Shown: positions 35,227 through 43,761 of the stretch, one piece after another
Numbering within the stretch: position 1 is the stretch's first letter
Layout of the letters: every line of letters begins with the position of its first letter
Source: Chitinophaga pinensis
GTDB lineage: Bacteria > Bacteroidota > Bacteroidia > B-17B0 > Aurantibacillaceae
Length of the DNA: 45,371 nt
NCBI GenBank assembly: GCA_945887955.1
Contig: CAMCZO010000009.1
Coordinates: 1-45,371, forward strand
Direction of reading: 5' to 3'
Translations under genes and position numbers: made by a program
The notes under the pieces: model-generated
Database searches by the model: none
The model's input: the letters and a program-made list of their open reading frames with translations, nothing else
Told to the model about the DNA's origin: nothing

Positions 35227-35286
35227 TTAATAATTTAAAAAAAGCAATGTTTTGTTTAATCCTAGTATTACAAAAAAAATTATTCT

Positions 35287-35520
35287 TTAAATAAATGTTT
35301 TATTATCTAAGGCCCTAATATAAAGCTCTTCAATTTTTTTTCGAGCCCAAGGCGTTTTTCTTAAAAATGTTAAACTTGATTTAATACTTGGACTTTCATT
35401 AAAACAACGAATATTTATTTTCGATCCCAAATGTTCAAATCCATAAGTAAAAACTAATTGTTTAACAATAGTCTCTAAAGTAATACCATTTAAAGGATCT
35501 TTTGATTGTTTAGCATTCAT
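35287..35520 (-). CDS. VF530-family DNA-binding protein (DUF2132)
   Basis: 77 residues covering the whole small family domain: D-P-L-N-G-I-T-L-E-T-I-V-K-Q-L-V, Y-G-F-E-H-L-G-S-K-I-N-I-R-C-F, and S-P-S-I-K-S-S-L-T-F-L-R-K-T-P-W-A-R. The family was named after a Vibrio fischeri protein; members are thought to bind DNA, with no settled role. Its start lies inside the 3' end of rnhA (11-base overlap), so it is probably translationally coupled to RNase HI. Confidence 0.9.
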   Translation of the reverse strand: MNAKQSKDPLNGITLETIVKQLVFTYGFEHLGSKINIRCFNESPSIKSSLTFLRKTPWARKKIEELYIRALDNKTFI

Positions 35521-35983
35521 TATGTTCTCTCATTAATTTTCTTACAAGCAGGTCCACTTCCCTATTTTTAATATCTCCATCTTTTACGTGTGCTTTAATT
35601 TTATTAAATGTAATTTCGTGTGTTTCTATTTGATCAATTAATGTGGTAACTAAATCTAAATTCTTAACGGGATTTCCTTTTCTTGTAAAAAACTCATTCT
35701 TTTTTAATTTTTCTTTTCGATCAACTAAATTAACTACATATTGACTATCAGAATTAATAATAATTGGAATATTTGATGAATAATTAGTGTCTACGAATTT
35801 GATGGCTTGAATTACTGCCTGCATCTCCATTCTATTATGGCTAGTATTAGTTTCAACTTGTTTAATAATAATTTTAGTTTTATTATAATATATTATTGCT
35901 GCCCAAGCTCCAATTAATTTTTGAGTATGACTACTTCCATCGGTATATATTTCAATTGGTATGGATGTATTTGTCATTTTCAA
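35510..35983 (-). CDS. rnhA: ribonuclease HI
   Basis: 157 residues. Degrades the RNA strand of RNA:DNA hybrids (R-loops, primers). All active-site residues are visible: Asp15 in Y-T-D-G-S, Glu53 in R-M-E-M-Q-A-V, Asp79 in N-S-D-S-Q-Y-V, and the C-terminal pair His132 and Asp144 in K-A-H-V-K-D-G-D-x-x-N-R-E-V-D. It lacks the extra N-terminal hybrid-binding domain found in some bacterial RNase H proteins. The gene end overlaps the VF530 start by 11 bases. Confidence 0.93.
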   Translation of the reverse strand: MKMTNTSIPIEIYTDGSSHTQKLIGAWAAIIYYNKTKIIIKQVETNTSHNRMEMQAVIQAIKFVDTNYSSNIPIIINSDSQYVVNLVDRKEKLKKNEFFTRKGNPVKNLDLVTTLIDQIETHEITFNKIKAHVKDGDIKNREVDLLVRKLMREHNEC

Positions 35984-36109
35984 ATTTCATTAATTAAACG
36001 ATACTTAAACAGATTTATTATTAAAAATATAAAACATTAAATGTTTATTACTTTTTTAATCTCTAAATTATCATTCCTTTTAATTATTTAATTTTATTAT
36101 TTAATTTAG

Positions 36110-36799
36110 ATGCTAAATCATAAAATATTATTAGTAGAGGACGAGATTAATCTTGCTAAAACCATATCATTAAATTTAGAACTCGATAATTATTCTGTAT
36201 TACTTGCCATCAATGGCCGCGAGGCATTAAATCAATTTAACATTCACATTGATACAATAGATTTAGTTCTTTTAGATGTGATGATACCCGAAATAAATGG
36301 ATTTGATTTATGTAAACAATTTAAATCCAAAAAACCTTCTCTACCAATCATTTTTTTAACTGCTAAAAATCAAATTTCTGATAAAATTGAAGGCCTTAAA
36401 CTCGGTGCCGATGATTATATTACTAAACCATTTGATTTAGAAGAACTATTGCTCAGAATAAGCAATTTAATTAAAAGAACTCAAAAAGAAAATTCAACTA
36501 TTTTTAGTTTTGGTAGCTGCGAAATTAATTTTAAAACGTATGAGGTTAAAGATATTAATGGAAATTATTTAACTCTATCTAGGCGTGAAATAGGGCTTTT
36601 AGACTTGCTAACTAAAAAAATTAATTATGTTGTTTCTCGCGATCAGATTATCGAAAAACTATGGAATGTTAATGAAAATCCTTCTTCTAGAACTATTGAT
36701 AATTATATTCTTAACTTTCGTAAAATATTCGAACCTAATCCAAAAAATCCTAAACATTTCATCTCAATTAGAGGAGTTGGATACAAATTTATTTTATAA
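36110..36799 (+). CDS. OmpR/PhoB-type response regulator, orphan
   Basis: 229 residues. The receiver domain (1-118) has acidic E-D-E near 10-12, the phosphoacceptor Asp56 in L-L-L-D-V-M-I-P, Thr in F-L-T-A-K and Lys in I-T-K-P-F-D. The winged-helix DNA-binding domain (about 130-229) has L-S-R-R-E-I-G-L-L-D-L-L, V-S-R-D-Q-I-I-E-K-L-W and the closing S-I-R-G-V-G-Y-K-F. No histidine kinase is adjacent. Instead a half DEAD-box gene starts 6 bases downstream. It is divergent from rnhA. The signal and target genes are unknown. Confidence 0.93.
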   Translation: MLNHKILLVEDEINLAKTISLNLELDNYSVLLAINGREALNQFNIHIDTIDLVLLDVMIPEINGFDLCKQFKSKKPSLPIIFLTAKNQISDKIEGLKLGADDYITKPFDLEELLLRISNLIKRTQKENSTIFSFGSCEINFKTYEVKDINGNYLTLSRREIGLLDLLTKKINYVVSRDQIIEKLWNVNENPSSRTIDNYILNFRKIFEPNPKNPKHFISIRGVGYKFIL

Positions 36800-36805
36800 T
36801 TATTT

Positions 36806-37420
36806 ATGTTTAATAAAAAATTAAATAAAAAATTACTTTCTGCATTAGTTGATTATGGTTATGAATCAGAAAACGAATTTCAATCAAAATGTTTACCTAA
36901 AATCAATGGAGGCCAGGATTTGATTGGTGTTGGCCCTACTCTATCTGGTAAAACTACTCTAATATCTATAGCCACTATTCAAAAATTAGAAAAAGCTTTC
37001 GAAGATGCCCCAAGAGCATTAATCCTTGTTGCTAATAAAGAAAAAGCCATTGCTTTTAAAGATCAATTCGATCTACTTGCTAAAAATACCGACTTAAGAT
37101 CTGTTTGCGTTTTCGAAGAAGGAAAAATTAATGAACAGAGCGGAGAAATTTATTTTGGTACCGATTTAGTTATTGGAACTGCTCAACGTATACTTGAAAT
37201 TTATTTTGAACGTAACCTAAATCTTAATAAAATTAAATTATTTGTTATTGATGATGCCCAAATGATGATAAAAAATTCATGGCAAGGCCAAGTTGATCGT
37301 TTAGCCTTGAGTCTACCAAAATGTCAACACTTAGTCTTTTCAAACGAATTAAATTCAAAAATAGAAAAACTAATTTCTAAATTTATTTTAAACCCCGTTA
37401 TATTTAATGATATCCTTTAA
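36806..37420 (+). CDS. one-domain DEAD-box-like protein with degenerate motifs
   Basis: 204 residues equal to the first RecA-like domain of a DEAD-box helicase, with nothing after it. The phosphate-binding loop G-P-T-L-S-G-K-T (43-50) is intact. However, D-E-A-D is D-D-A-Q (149-152), S-A-T is S-N-E (179-181), and T-P-G-R is T-A-Q-R near 125-128. Without the second domain it cannot work as a helicase; it may bind nucleotide as a regulator or scaffold. The reading frame is clean and it starts 6 bases after the response regulator, so it is a real gene rather than a decaying fragment. I recall similar short proteins in other Bacteroidota; function unknown. Confidence 0.82.
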   Translation: MFNKKLNKKLLSALVDYGYESENEFQSKCLPKINGGQDLIGVGPTLSGKTTLISIATIQKLEKAFEDAPRALILVANKEKAIAFKDQFDLLAKNTDLRSVCVFEEGKINEQSGEIYFGTDLVIGTAQRILEIYFERNLNLNKIKLFVIDDAQMMIKNSWQGQVDRLALSLPKCQHLVFSNELNSKIEKLISKFILNPVIFNDIL

Positions 37421-37502
37421 TGAAATTTATTTTTAATTGTTTAAACTTAATTTGGTTTATTAATTATTCCTTTCTTAATTTTAGCATCATTATATTAAAA
37501 AT

Positions 37503-39554
37503 ATGACTAATCAATTAAATAATTTTGCATACGGAAAATGGATTCCTGGTGAAGAAAAAGGTCAAGAATTAGTTAATGCTATTAATGGTGATTTTGTTGC
37601 CTCAGCAAGTAGTAAAGGAATTGATTTTGCTAAAATGTGTGATTTTGCTCGTAATATCGGAGGACCAAAATTACGTAAACTAACATTTCAAGAGCGCGGT
37701 TTAATGTTAAAAGCTTTAGCGCTTCATCTTCAAAGTAAAAAAGAAATTTTTTATAATCTTTCATGGGCAACTGGTGCCACAAGAATGGATAGCTGGGTTG
37801 ATATCGAAGGTGGAATTGGTAATTTATTTACTTATGCTTCATTGCGCCGTCAATTCCCTAACGAAAGCTATTGTTATGATGGAGATGTCGCCCGTTTATC
37901 AAAAAATAATACGTTTATTGGCCATCATATTTGTGTACCAAAAGAAGGCGTTGCCATTCATATCAATGCGTTTAATTTTCCTGTTTGGGGAATGTTAGAG
38001 AAAGTAGCTGTTAATTGGTTAGCTGGAGTTCCAGCAATTGTTAAACCGGCAACATTAACTTCTTTTTTAACAGAAGCCGTTGTTAAAGAAATAATAGCTT
38101 CTAAAATTTTACCCGAAGGTGCTCTTCAATTAATCTGCGGAAGCGCGAATGGTATCTTAGATTGTGTTCAAAGTCAAGATGTTATAACGTTTACTGGAAG
38201 TGCTAGTACCGGTAAAATGTTAAAATCTCATCCTCGTTTATTGCAAGAATCTGTCCCTTTTAATATGGAAGCCGATTCTTTAAATTGCTGCGTTTTAGGA
38301 ACAGATGTAACCACATCAATGCCTGAATTTGATATTTTTATTAAAGAAATTGCAAGAGAAATCACAACTAAAGCTGGTCAAAAATGTACTGCCGTTCGAC
38401 GCATTATTGTTCCTAAAAATATGGTCGAGGATGTTCAAATTGCTCTTGGCAAACGTTTATCTTTAAACATAATTGGCGACCCAAATGTTGAAGGGGTACG
38501 TATGGGTTCTTTAGCTGGTTTTTCTCAATTAATTGAAGTTAAAGAAAAGGTTGAAATTCTTTCTAAAACTCAAAAAATTATCATCGGTAATTTCGAAAAC
38601 TTTGAAGTTAAAGGCGCCAATAAAAGTAAAGGAGCGTTTATGCCACCAATTATTTTTTATAATGATAGCCCTTTTATTAATACCGATTGTCATAATATCG
38701 AAGCGTTTGGACCCGTTAGCACCATAATGCCCTACAATACCATTGATGATGCTATCGAATTATCTAAAATGGGAAAAGGTTCTTTAGTAAGTTCAATTAT
38801 TACAGCGGATAATACAATTGCTCGAAAATATACTATTGGCGCAGCCTGTATGCATGGTCGCATTTTAATTTTAAATGCCGAATGCGCTAAAGAAAGTACT
38901 GGCCACGGTTCTCCAATGCCACTTTTGGTTCACGGTGGCCCAGGAAGAGCCGGTGGTGGAGAAGAAATGGGTGGCAAACGAGGCGTTTTTCATTATCTAC
39001 AACGTACCGCAATTCAAGGCTCCCCTTCTACAATAACTGCAATTTTAAATCAATATCAGCAAGGTGCTAAACCTATTTTAAAAGACATTCATCCTTTTAA
39101 ACAATATTTTGAAGATTTAGAAATTAGCGAAACTTTAATCACAGAAAAACACACGGTTACTCTAGATGATATTGAAAAATTCGCAGAATTAAGTGGTGAT
39201 AAGTTTTATGCTCATATGGATGAAAACGCGCTTGATGGAACTATTTTTACCGGCAGAGTTGCTCACGGATATTTTATTTTAAGTAGAGCAGCAGGTTTAT
39301 TTGTTGATGCCCCAAAAGGACCAGTTTTATTAAATTACGGAATTGATGAATGTCGTTTTACAAAACCAGTTTATCCCGGATCAAGCATTGCCGTTCGTTT
39401 TACCTGTAAAGAAAAAATTGAACAAGAAAAAAAGAATCCTGAGGATGTTGCGAAAGGAATTGTTAAATTTTTAGTTGATGTTTATGACGAAACAGGAGAA
39501 ACAGTAGCTATTGCAACGATATTAACAATGGTAAAAAAAAGAAATCAAAACTAA
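37503..39554 (+). CDS. paaZ: PaaZ: oxepin-CoA hydrolase / 3-oxo-5,6-dehydrosuberyl-CoA semialdehyde dehydrogenase
   Basis: 683 residues, matching E. coli PaaZ in length. The N-terminal aldehyde dehydrogenase domain (to ~525) has Glu256 in F-N-M-E-A-D-S and Cys295 in A-G-Q-K-C-T-A, at the same numbers as the E. coli catalytic residues. The C-terminal MaoC-like hydratase domain (~540-683) has D-K-F-Y-A-H with Asp566 and His571 as expected catalytic pair. It opens the oxepin ring and oxidises the aldehyde in aerobic phenylacetate breakdown. No paaABCDE, paaG, paaK or paaH lies in this window, only ridA after it. Bases 37421-37502 before it show no clear promoter. Confidence 0.94.
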   Translation: MTNQLNNFAYGKWIPGEEKGQELVNAINGDFVASASSKGIDFAKMCDFARNIGGPKLRKLTFQERGLMLKALALHLQSKKEIFYNLSWATGATRMDSWVDIEGGIGNLFTYASLRRQFPNESYCYDGDVARLSKNNTFIGHHICVPKEGVAIHINAFNFPVWGMLEKVAVNWLAGVPAIVKPATLTSFLTEAVVKEIIASKILPEGALQLICGSANGILDCVQSQDVITFTGSASTGKMLKSHPRLLQESVPFNMEADSLNCCVLGTDVTTSMPEFDIFIKEIAREITTKAGQKCTAVRRIIVPKNMVEDVQIALGKRLSLNIIGDPNVEGVRMGSLAGFSQLIEVKEKVEILSKTQKIIIGNFENFEVKGANKSKGAFMPPIIFYNDSPFINTDCHNIEAFGPVSTIMPYNTIDDAIELSKMGKGSLVSSIITADNTIARKYTIGAACMHGRILILNAECAKESTGHGSPMPLLVHGGPGRAGGGEEMGGKRGVFHYLQRTAIQGSPSTITAILNQYQQGAKPILKDIHPFKQYFEDLEISETLITEKHTVTLDDIEKFAELSGDKFYAHMDENALDGTIFTGRVAHGYFILSRAAGLFVDAPKGPVLLNYGIDECRFTKPVYPGSSIAVRFTCKEKIEQEKKNPEDVAKGIVKFLVDVYDETGETVAIATILTMVKKRNQN

Positions 39555-39617
39555 TGTAATGGTATAAATAAACTTAGTAATTTTAATTCATATTATATCC
39601 CTAAATCTAGAATAAAA

Positions 39618-39998
39618 ATGAAAAAAATAGTAAATACAACAAACGCCCCTTCACCCATCGGCCCTTATAATCAAGCCATTATTGCTGGTAATATTATGTT
39701 TATTAGCGGAACTATTGCTATGGATTTAAATAGTAAACAATTAATCAAAACAACTATTAAAGAAGAAACAAAAATAGTAATGGATTATATTGGAGAAATA
39801 TTAAAAGCTGGCGGTTGTTCCTACGAAAATGTAGCTAAAAGCACTATATTTTTAAATGATATGAATAATTTTGTTCATGTTAACGAAGTTTATGCCTCTT
39901 ATTTCAAAGATGAATTTCCTGCTCGAGCTACAATTCAAGCAGCTCGTTTACCAAAAGATGCAAATATTGAAATTAGCGTTGAAGCCATTATTTTTTAA
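39618..39998 (+). CDS. ridA: RidA family reactive-intermediate deaminase
   Basis: 126 residues, the full family length. It has N-A-P-S-P-I-G-P-Y-N-Q-A-I at 9-21, F-I-S-G-T-I-A-M-D, the substrate-binding arginine in F-P-A-R-A-T-I-Q-A-A-R-L-P-K-D-A, and the closing I-E-I-S-V-E-A-I. RidA hydrolyses enamine/imine by-products of PLP enzymes, or in specialised branches takes part in aromatic breakdown. It follows paaZ by about 60 bases; a role linked to that pathway is possible but not shown. Confidence 0.93.
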   Translation: MKKIVNTTNAPSPIGPYNQAIIAGNIMFISGTIAMDLNSKQLIKTTIKEETKIVMDYIGEILKAGGCSYENVAKSTIFLNDMNNFVHVNEVYASYFKDEFPARATIQAARLPKDANIEISVEAIIF

Positions 39999-40032
39999 AA
40001 CTATCTTATTAAATATTAACAAATTTTGTATT

Positions 40033-40059
40033 TTGTTAGGTTTTTAGAAATTAATTTTG
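40033..40059 (+). promoter_or_regulatory. candidate promoter of the RRM protein gene
   Basis: TTG at 40033-40035 and TAATTTTG at 40052-40059 (16-base gap) fit the TTG / TAnnTTTG pattern; a second TTG at 40026-40028 gives a 23-base gap. The start would be near 40066, about 23 bases before the ATG. Confidence 0.5.
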
Positions 40060-40088
40060 TATTTTTATAATATTAAATCTATTAACCT

Positions 40089-40358
40089 ATGAATATCTTC
40101 ATAAGCAACATAAGCTTTAAAGTTAGAGAAGATTCTTTAACTGAACTATTTTCTCAATATGGAGAAGTAATAAGTGTTAGAATAATTAAAGATAAAGAAA
40201 CCAAAAGAAGTAAAGGCTATGGTTTTGTAGAAATGAAAAATGATTCTGATGCTATGAATGCAATTAATACGCTAAATGGCACTGAACATTATGAAAGAAA
40301 CATTGTAGTAACTGAAGCTAAAGGAAAAAAAGAAACAAACACCGAATCACCCTCTTAA
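40089..40358 (+). CDS. RRM-domain RNA-binding protein
   Basis: 89 residues consisting of one RNA-recognition motif and a short lysine/glutamate-rich tail. RNP2 is I-F-I-S-N-I (3-8) and RNP1 is K-G-Y-G-F-V-E-M (42-49), both with the aromatic residues that stack on RNA. It also has D-K-E-T-K-R-S before RNP1, as in cyanobacterial and Bacteroidota glycine-rich-type RRM proteins. It probably binds single-stranded RNA as a global post-transcriptional factor or cold-response protein. It has its own likely promoter and a strong terminator, so it is a single-gene unit. Confidence 0.93.
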   Translation: MNIFISNISFKVREDSLTELFSQYGEVISVRIIKDKETKRSKGYGFVEMKNDSDAMNAINTLNGTEHYERNIVVTEAKGKKETNTESPS

Positions 40359-40374
40359 AAATATTTATCCCTCT

Positions 40375-40404
40375 AAAGCTCGAAATGTTTCGAGCTTTTT
40401 TTTT
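40375..40404 (+). terminator. rho-independent terminator of the RRM gene
   Basis: AAAGCTCGAA (40375-40384) pairs perfectly with TTCGAGCTTT (40389-40398) around a 4-base loop, followed by an unbroken T run to 40404. It lies 16 bases after the stop. Confidence 0.9.
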
Positions 40405-40511
40405 GAATATACTTTGTTCAAATTCATATTTAATATACTTCTTTATTGTTTTTGTATACATCTTATTGATATTTAGTCAATATCTTTATTTCAACAATTC
40501 TTTTAAGCTAT

Positions 40512-40519
40512 TAACTTTG
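40512..40519 (+). promoter_or_regulatory. possible -7 element of carB
   Basis: TAACTTTG, a full TAnnTTTG match, 54 bases before the carB ATG. I see no TTG at the -33 distance. The rest of 40405-40573 is AT-rich with no further feature. Confidence 0.4.
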
Positions 40520-40573
40520 CATTGTTTTAAAAACAAAAATATTTATTTTTAAATTTATACAAATTTAAATTTT

Positions 40574-43390
40574 ATGCCAAAAGACTCATCCATAAAATCT
40601 GTTTTAATTATAGGCTCAGGGCCAATTATTATTGGACAAGCCTGCGAATTCGATTATTCGGGATCTCAAGCTGCTAAAAGTTTAAAAGAAGAAGGTATCG
40701 AAGTATCCTTAATCAATTCCAATCCGGCTACAATTATGACGGATAATGTTACAGCCGATCATATTTATCTTCTCCCACTCGATGTAAAATCGATTGTCAA
40801 AATTTTAGAAGAACGACAAATTGATGCTGTACTTCCTACTATGGGCGGACAAACAGCATTAAATCTTGCCCTAAAATGCGAGGACATGGGTATTTGGAAA
40901 AAATATGACGTTCGGATGATTGGGGTAGATATTAATGCAATTAAAGTAACAGAAGATCGAGATTTATTTCGGATTCGAATGAACGAAATTGGTGTAAAAA
41001 TGGCACCAAGCAAAATTGCTAAATCATTTTTAGAAGGTAAAAGTATTGCTCAAGATTTTGGATTTCCATTAGTAATCCGTCCATCCTTCACATTGGGCGG
41101 TAGCGGTGGTTCTGTAGTATACGAAAAAGAAAACTTCGATCATTTATTAAATAGAGGCTTACAAACATCTCCTATTCACGAAGTTTTAATTGATAAAGCT
41201 GTTTTAGGATGGAAAGAGTTTGAATTAGAACTTTTACGCGACAATAATGATAATGTAGCCATCATTTGTTCTATCGAAAATTTTGATCCCATGGGTGTTC
41301 ACACCGGTGATAGCATAACGGTAGCTCCTGCAATGACTTTGAGCGATTCTACCTATCAAAAGATGAGAACCATGGCTATTAAAATGATGCGTAGCATTGG
41401 TAATTTTTCTGGGGGTTGTAATGTTCAGTTTGCAGTAAGCAATGATGATGCCGAAGATATAATCGCTATCGAAATTAATCCTCGTGTTTCAAGGTCTTCA
41501 GCTTTAGCTAGTAAAGCTACTGGTTATCCTATTGCTCGCATTGCAAGTAAATTAGCAATCGGTTATCAATTAGACGAATTAATTAATCAAATAACTAAAT
41601 CTACTTCTGCTTTTTTTGAACCCACACTCGATTATGTAATAGTTAAAATTCCACGTTGGAATTTTGATAAATTTAAAGGTTGTAATCGTGAACTTGGTTT
41701 CCAAATGAAATCTGTTGGCGAAGTCATGGCAATTGGAAGAAGTTTTCAAGAAGCTTTGCAAAAAGCTTGTCAAAGTTTAGAAATTAAACGAAACGGTTTA
41801 GGAGCCGATGGGAAAGAAATTACCGATCAAGCCGAACTCCTCAGGGCTTTAGAACGCCCTAGCTGGAATCGTTTATTTATGATTTACGATGCTTTTAAAT
41901 TGGGAATATCAATCAAAACTATTCAAAAATTAACTAAAATAGATCTCTGGTTTCTTCAACAAATTGAAGAAATGATTGCTCTAGAAAACGAAATTTCTAA
42001 ATACAATGCCAATTCTCTTCCCAAAGATTTATTATACGAAGCTAAACAAAAAGGCTATGCCGATAGACAAATTGCACATTTGGTAAAATGTTTAGAAAGT
42101 GAAATTTACGCCAAAAGGAATAATTTAGGCATTAAACGTGTTTACAAATTAGTAGATACCTGCGCAGCAGAGTTTGAAGCTAAAACACCCTACTACTACT
42201 CTACTTTCGAAGACGAAAATGAAAGTGTAAGAAGCGAAAAAAAGAAAGTGGTTATTTTAGGAAGCGGACCTAACCGCATTGGTCAAGGAATTGAGTTTGA
42301 TTATAGCTGTGTTCATGGCGTTTTAGCTGCAAAAGAATGTGGCTACGAAACTATTATGATTAATTGTAATCCCGAAACCGTAAGTACAGATTTTAGTACA
42401 GCTGATAAATTATATTTTGAACCAGTATTTTGGGAACACATTTACGACATTATTTTACACGAAAATCCTATCGGTGTAATTGTTCAATTAGGTGGACAAA
42501 CAGCTTTAAAATTAGCTGAAAAACTTCATCGACATGGCATAAAAATTATTGGTACCGATTTTAAATCACTTGATTTAGCTGAGGATAGAGGAAGTTTTTC
42601 AACTTTATTAAAAGAAAATAAAATTCCTTATCCTGAATTTGGTGTGATTGAAGATGCAGAACAAGCCATTGTTTTATCAAAAACTTTAGGCTTTCCCCTT
42701 TTAGTTCGTCCAAGCTATGTATTAGGTGGTCAAAGTATGAAAATTGTTATCAACGAACAAGATTTAGAACAACATGTTGTTAAACTTCTTAACGATTTGC
42801 CTGATAACAAAGTATTATTAGATCACTTTTTAGATGGTGCCATAGAGGCAGAAAGCGATAGTATTTGCGATGGAAAAGATGTGTATATCATTGGAATTAT
42901 GGAACACATTGAACCAGCTGGTATTCACAGTGGAGATAGTTATGCTGTATTACCTCCATTCGATTTAAGCGATCATGTAATTAAACAAATAGAAGAGTAC
43001 ACTAAAACAATTGCCCTGGCATTAAATACCGTAGGCTTATTAAATATTCAATTCGCAATAAAAAACGAAATAGTTTATATCATCGAAGCGAATCCAAGGG
43101 CAAGCCGAACTGTTCCTTTTATTGCAAAAGCATACCAAGAGCCTTATGTTAATTATGCAACCAAAGTAATGTTAGGCGAAAAGAAAATAAAAGATTTTAA
43201 ATTCGAACCTAAGAAAAAAGGATATGCTATTAAAGTACCAGTATTTAGCTATGAAAAGTTTCCTGAAATTCAAAAAGAACTTGGTCCTGAAATGAAAAGT
43301 ACTGGTGAATCAATCTATTTTATTGATAGCCTGCAAGATGAATATTTTCAAGACATCTACAGTTCACGTAATTTATATTTGAGTAAGTAA
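40574..43390 (+). CDS. carB: carbamoyl-phosphate synthase large subunit lacking the MGS domain
   Basis: 938 residues. Makes carbamoyl phosphate from bicarbonate, glutamine-derived ammonia and two ATP for pyrimidine and arginine synthesis, with CarA. Both ATP-grasp halves are complete (S-G-P-I-I-I-G-Q-A-C-E-F-D-Y-S-G at the start; the second half from G-S-G-P-N-R-I-G-Q-G-I-E-F-D-Y near 560). It stops shortly after G-P-E-M-K-S-T-G-E, where E. coli CarB (1073 residues) continues into a ~130-residue allosteric MGS-like domain. The end is a clean stop with the next gene 4 bases on, so this is not a frameshift. From memory short CarB is usual in Bacteroidota. carA is not in the window. Control by UMP/ornithine through that domain must be absent. 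Confidence 0.95.
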   Translation: MPKDSSIKSVLIIGSGPIIIGQACEFDYSGSQAAKSLKEEGIEVSLINSNPATIMTDNVTADHIYLLPLDVKSIVKILEERQIDAVLPTMGGQTALNLALKCEDMGIWKKYDVRMIGVDINAIKVTEDRDLFRIRMNEIGVKMAPSKIAKSFLEGKSIAQDFGFPLVIRPSFTLGGSGGSVVYEKENFDHLLNRGLQTSPIHEVLIDKAVLGWKEFELELLRDNNDNVAIICSIENFDPMGVHTGDSITVAPAMTLSDSTYQKMRTMAIKMMRSIGNFSGGCNVQFAVSNDDAEDIIAIEINPRVSRSSALASKATGYPIARIASKLAIGYQLDELINQITKSTSAFFEPTLDYVIVKIPRWNFDKFKGCNRELGFQMKSVGEVMAIGRSFQEALQKACQSLEIKRNGLGADGKEITDQAELLRALERPSWNRLFMIYDAFKLGISIKTIQKLTKIDLWFLQQIEEMIALENEISKYNANSLPKDLLYEAKQKGYADRQIAHLVKCLESEIYAKRNNLGIKRVYKLVDTCAAEFEAKTPYYYSTFEDENESVRSEKKKVVILGSGPNRIGQGIEFDYSCVHGVLAAKECGYETIMINCNPETVSTDFSTADKLYFEPVFWEHIYDIILHENPIGVIVQLGGQTALKLAEKLHRHGIKIIGTDFKSLDLAEDRGSFSTLLKENKIPYPEFGVIEDAEQAIVLSKTLGFPLLVRPSYVLGGQSMKIVINEQDLEQHVVKLLNDLPDNKVLLDHFLDGAIEAESDSICDGKDVYIIGIMEHIEPAGIHSGDSYAVLPPFDLSDHVIKQIEEYTKTIALALNTVGLLNIQFAIKNEIVYIIEANPRASRTVPFIAKAYQEPYVNYATKVMLGEKKIKDFKFEPKKKGYAIKVPVFSYEKFPEIQKELGPEMKSTGESIYFIDSLQDEYFQDIYSSRNLYLSK

Positions 43391-43394
43391 TTTT

Positions 43395-43751
43395 TTGAAT
43401 AATAACTTTAAATATTTGTTTATACTCATTTCTTTAACAACATTAGTTTATTGCAAAAGCACTAAATTAAATTCTGTTGAATATAGTCCTAGTATAAAAC
43501 AACTTGAAATTGCTAATATTAAATGGGCTAATACTTTGCCTTTAGAATTAAAACAAGGTCAAAATATTTTTTCTACAAAATGTATAGAATGTCACCAATC
43601 AAAAACAATAGTTAACTATAATGAAAAAAAATGGATTCTAATTATTGATGAGATGTCAGAAAAATCAAAATTAAGTGTAGAAGAAAAATTAAAATTAACA
43701 AAATACATTCTATCTTATAGACAAGAAAAAACTATTGTAAATTCAAATTAG
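43395..43751 (+). CDS. putative haem-binding (c-type) lipoprotein
   Basis: 118 residues starting with TTG at 43395, four bases after the carB stop; no ATG is available before the signal segment. Residues 5-19 are hydrophobic and end in the lipobox-like L-V-Y-C (Cys20), so it should be a lipoprotein. A single C-I-E-C-H (63-67) is the c-type haem attachment motif. The following D-E-M-S-E-K-S-K-L-S-V-E-E-K-L-K-L-T-K-Y-I-L resembles the end of small cytochrome c domains, with Met of D-E-M a possible second haem ligand. It may carry electrons in the periplasm. A link to CarB beyond co-transcription is unlikely. Confidence 0.75.
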   Translation: MNNNFKYLFILISLTTLVYCKSTKLNSVEYSPSIKQLEIANIKWANTLPLELKQGQNIFSTKCIECHQSKTIVNYNEKKWILIIDEMSEKSKLSVEEKLKLTKYILSYRQEKTIVNSN

Positions 43752-43761
43752 TTTTTTTAAA

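Noticed and set aside
40574..43390. Frameshift or truncation as cause of the short CarB
   Set aside because: The end is clean, the next gene begins 4 bases later, and the cut falls exactly at a domain border as in other Bacteroidota.
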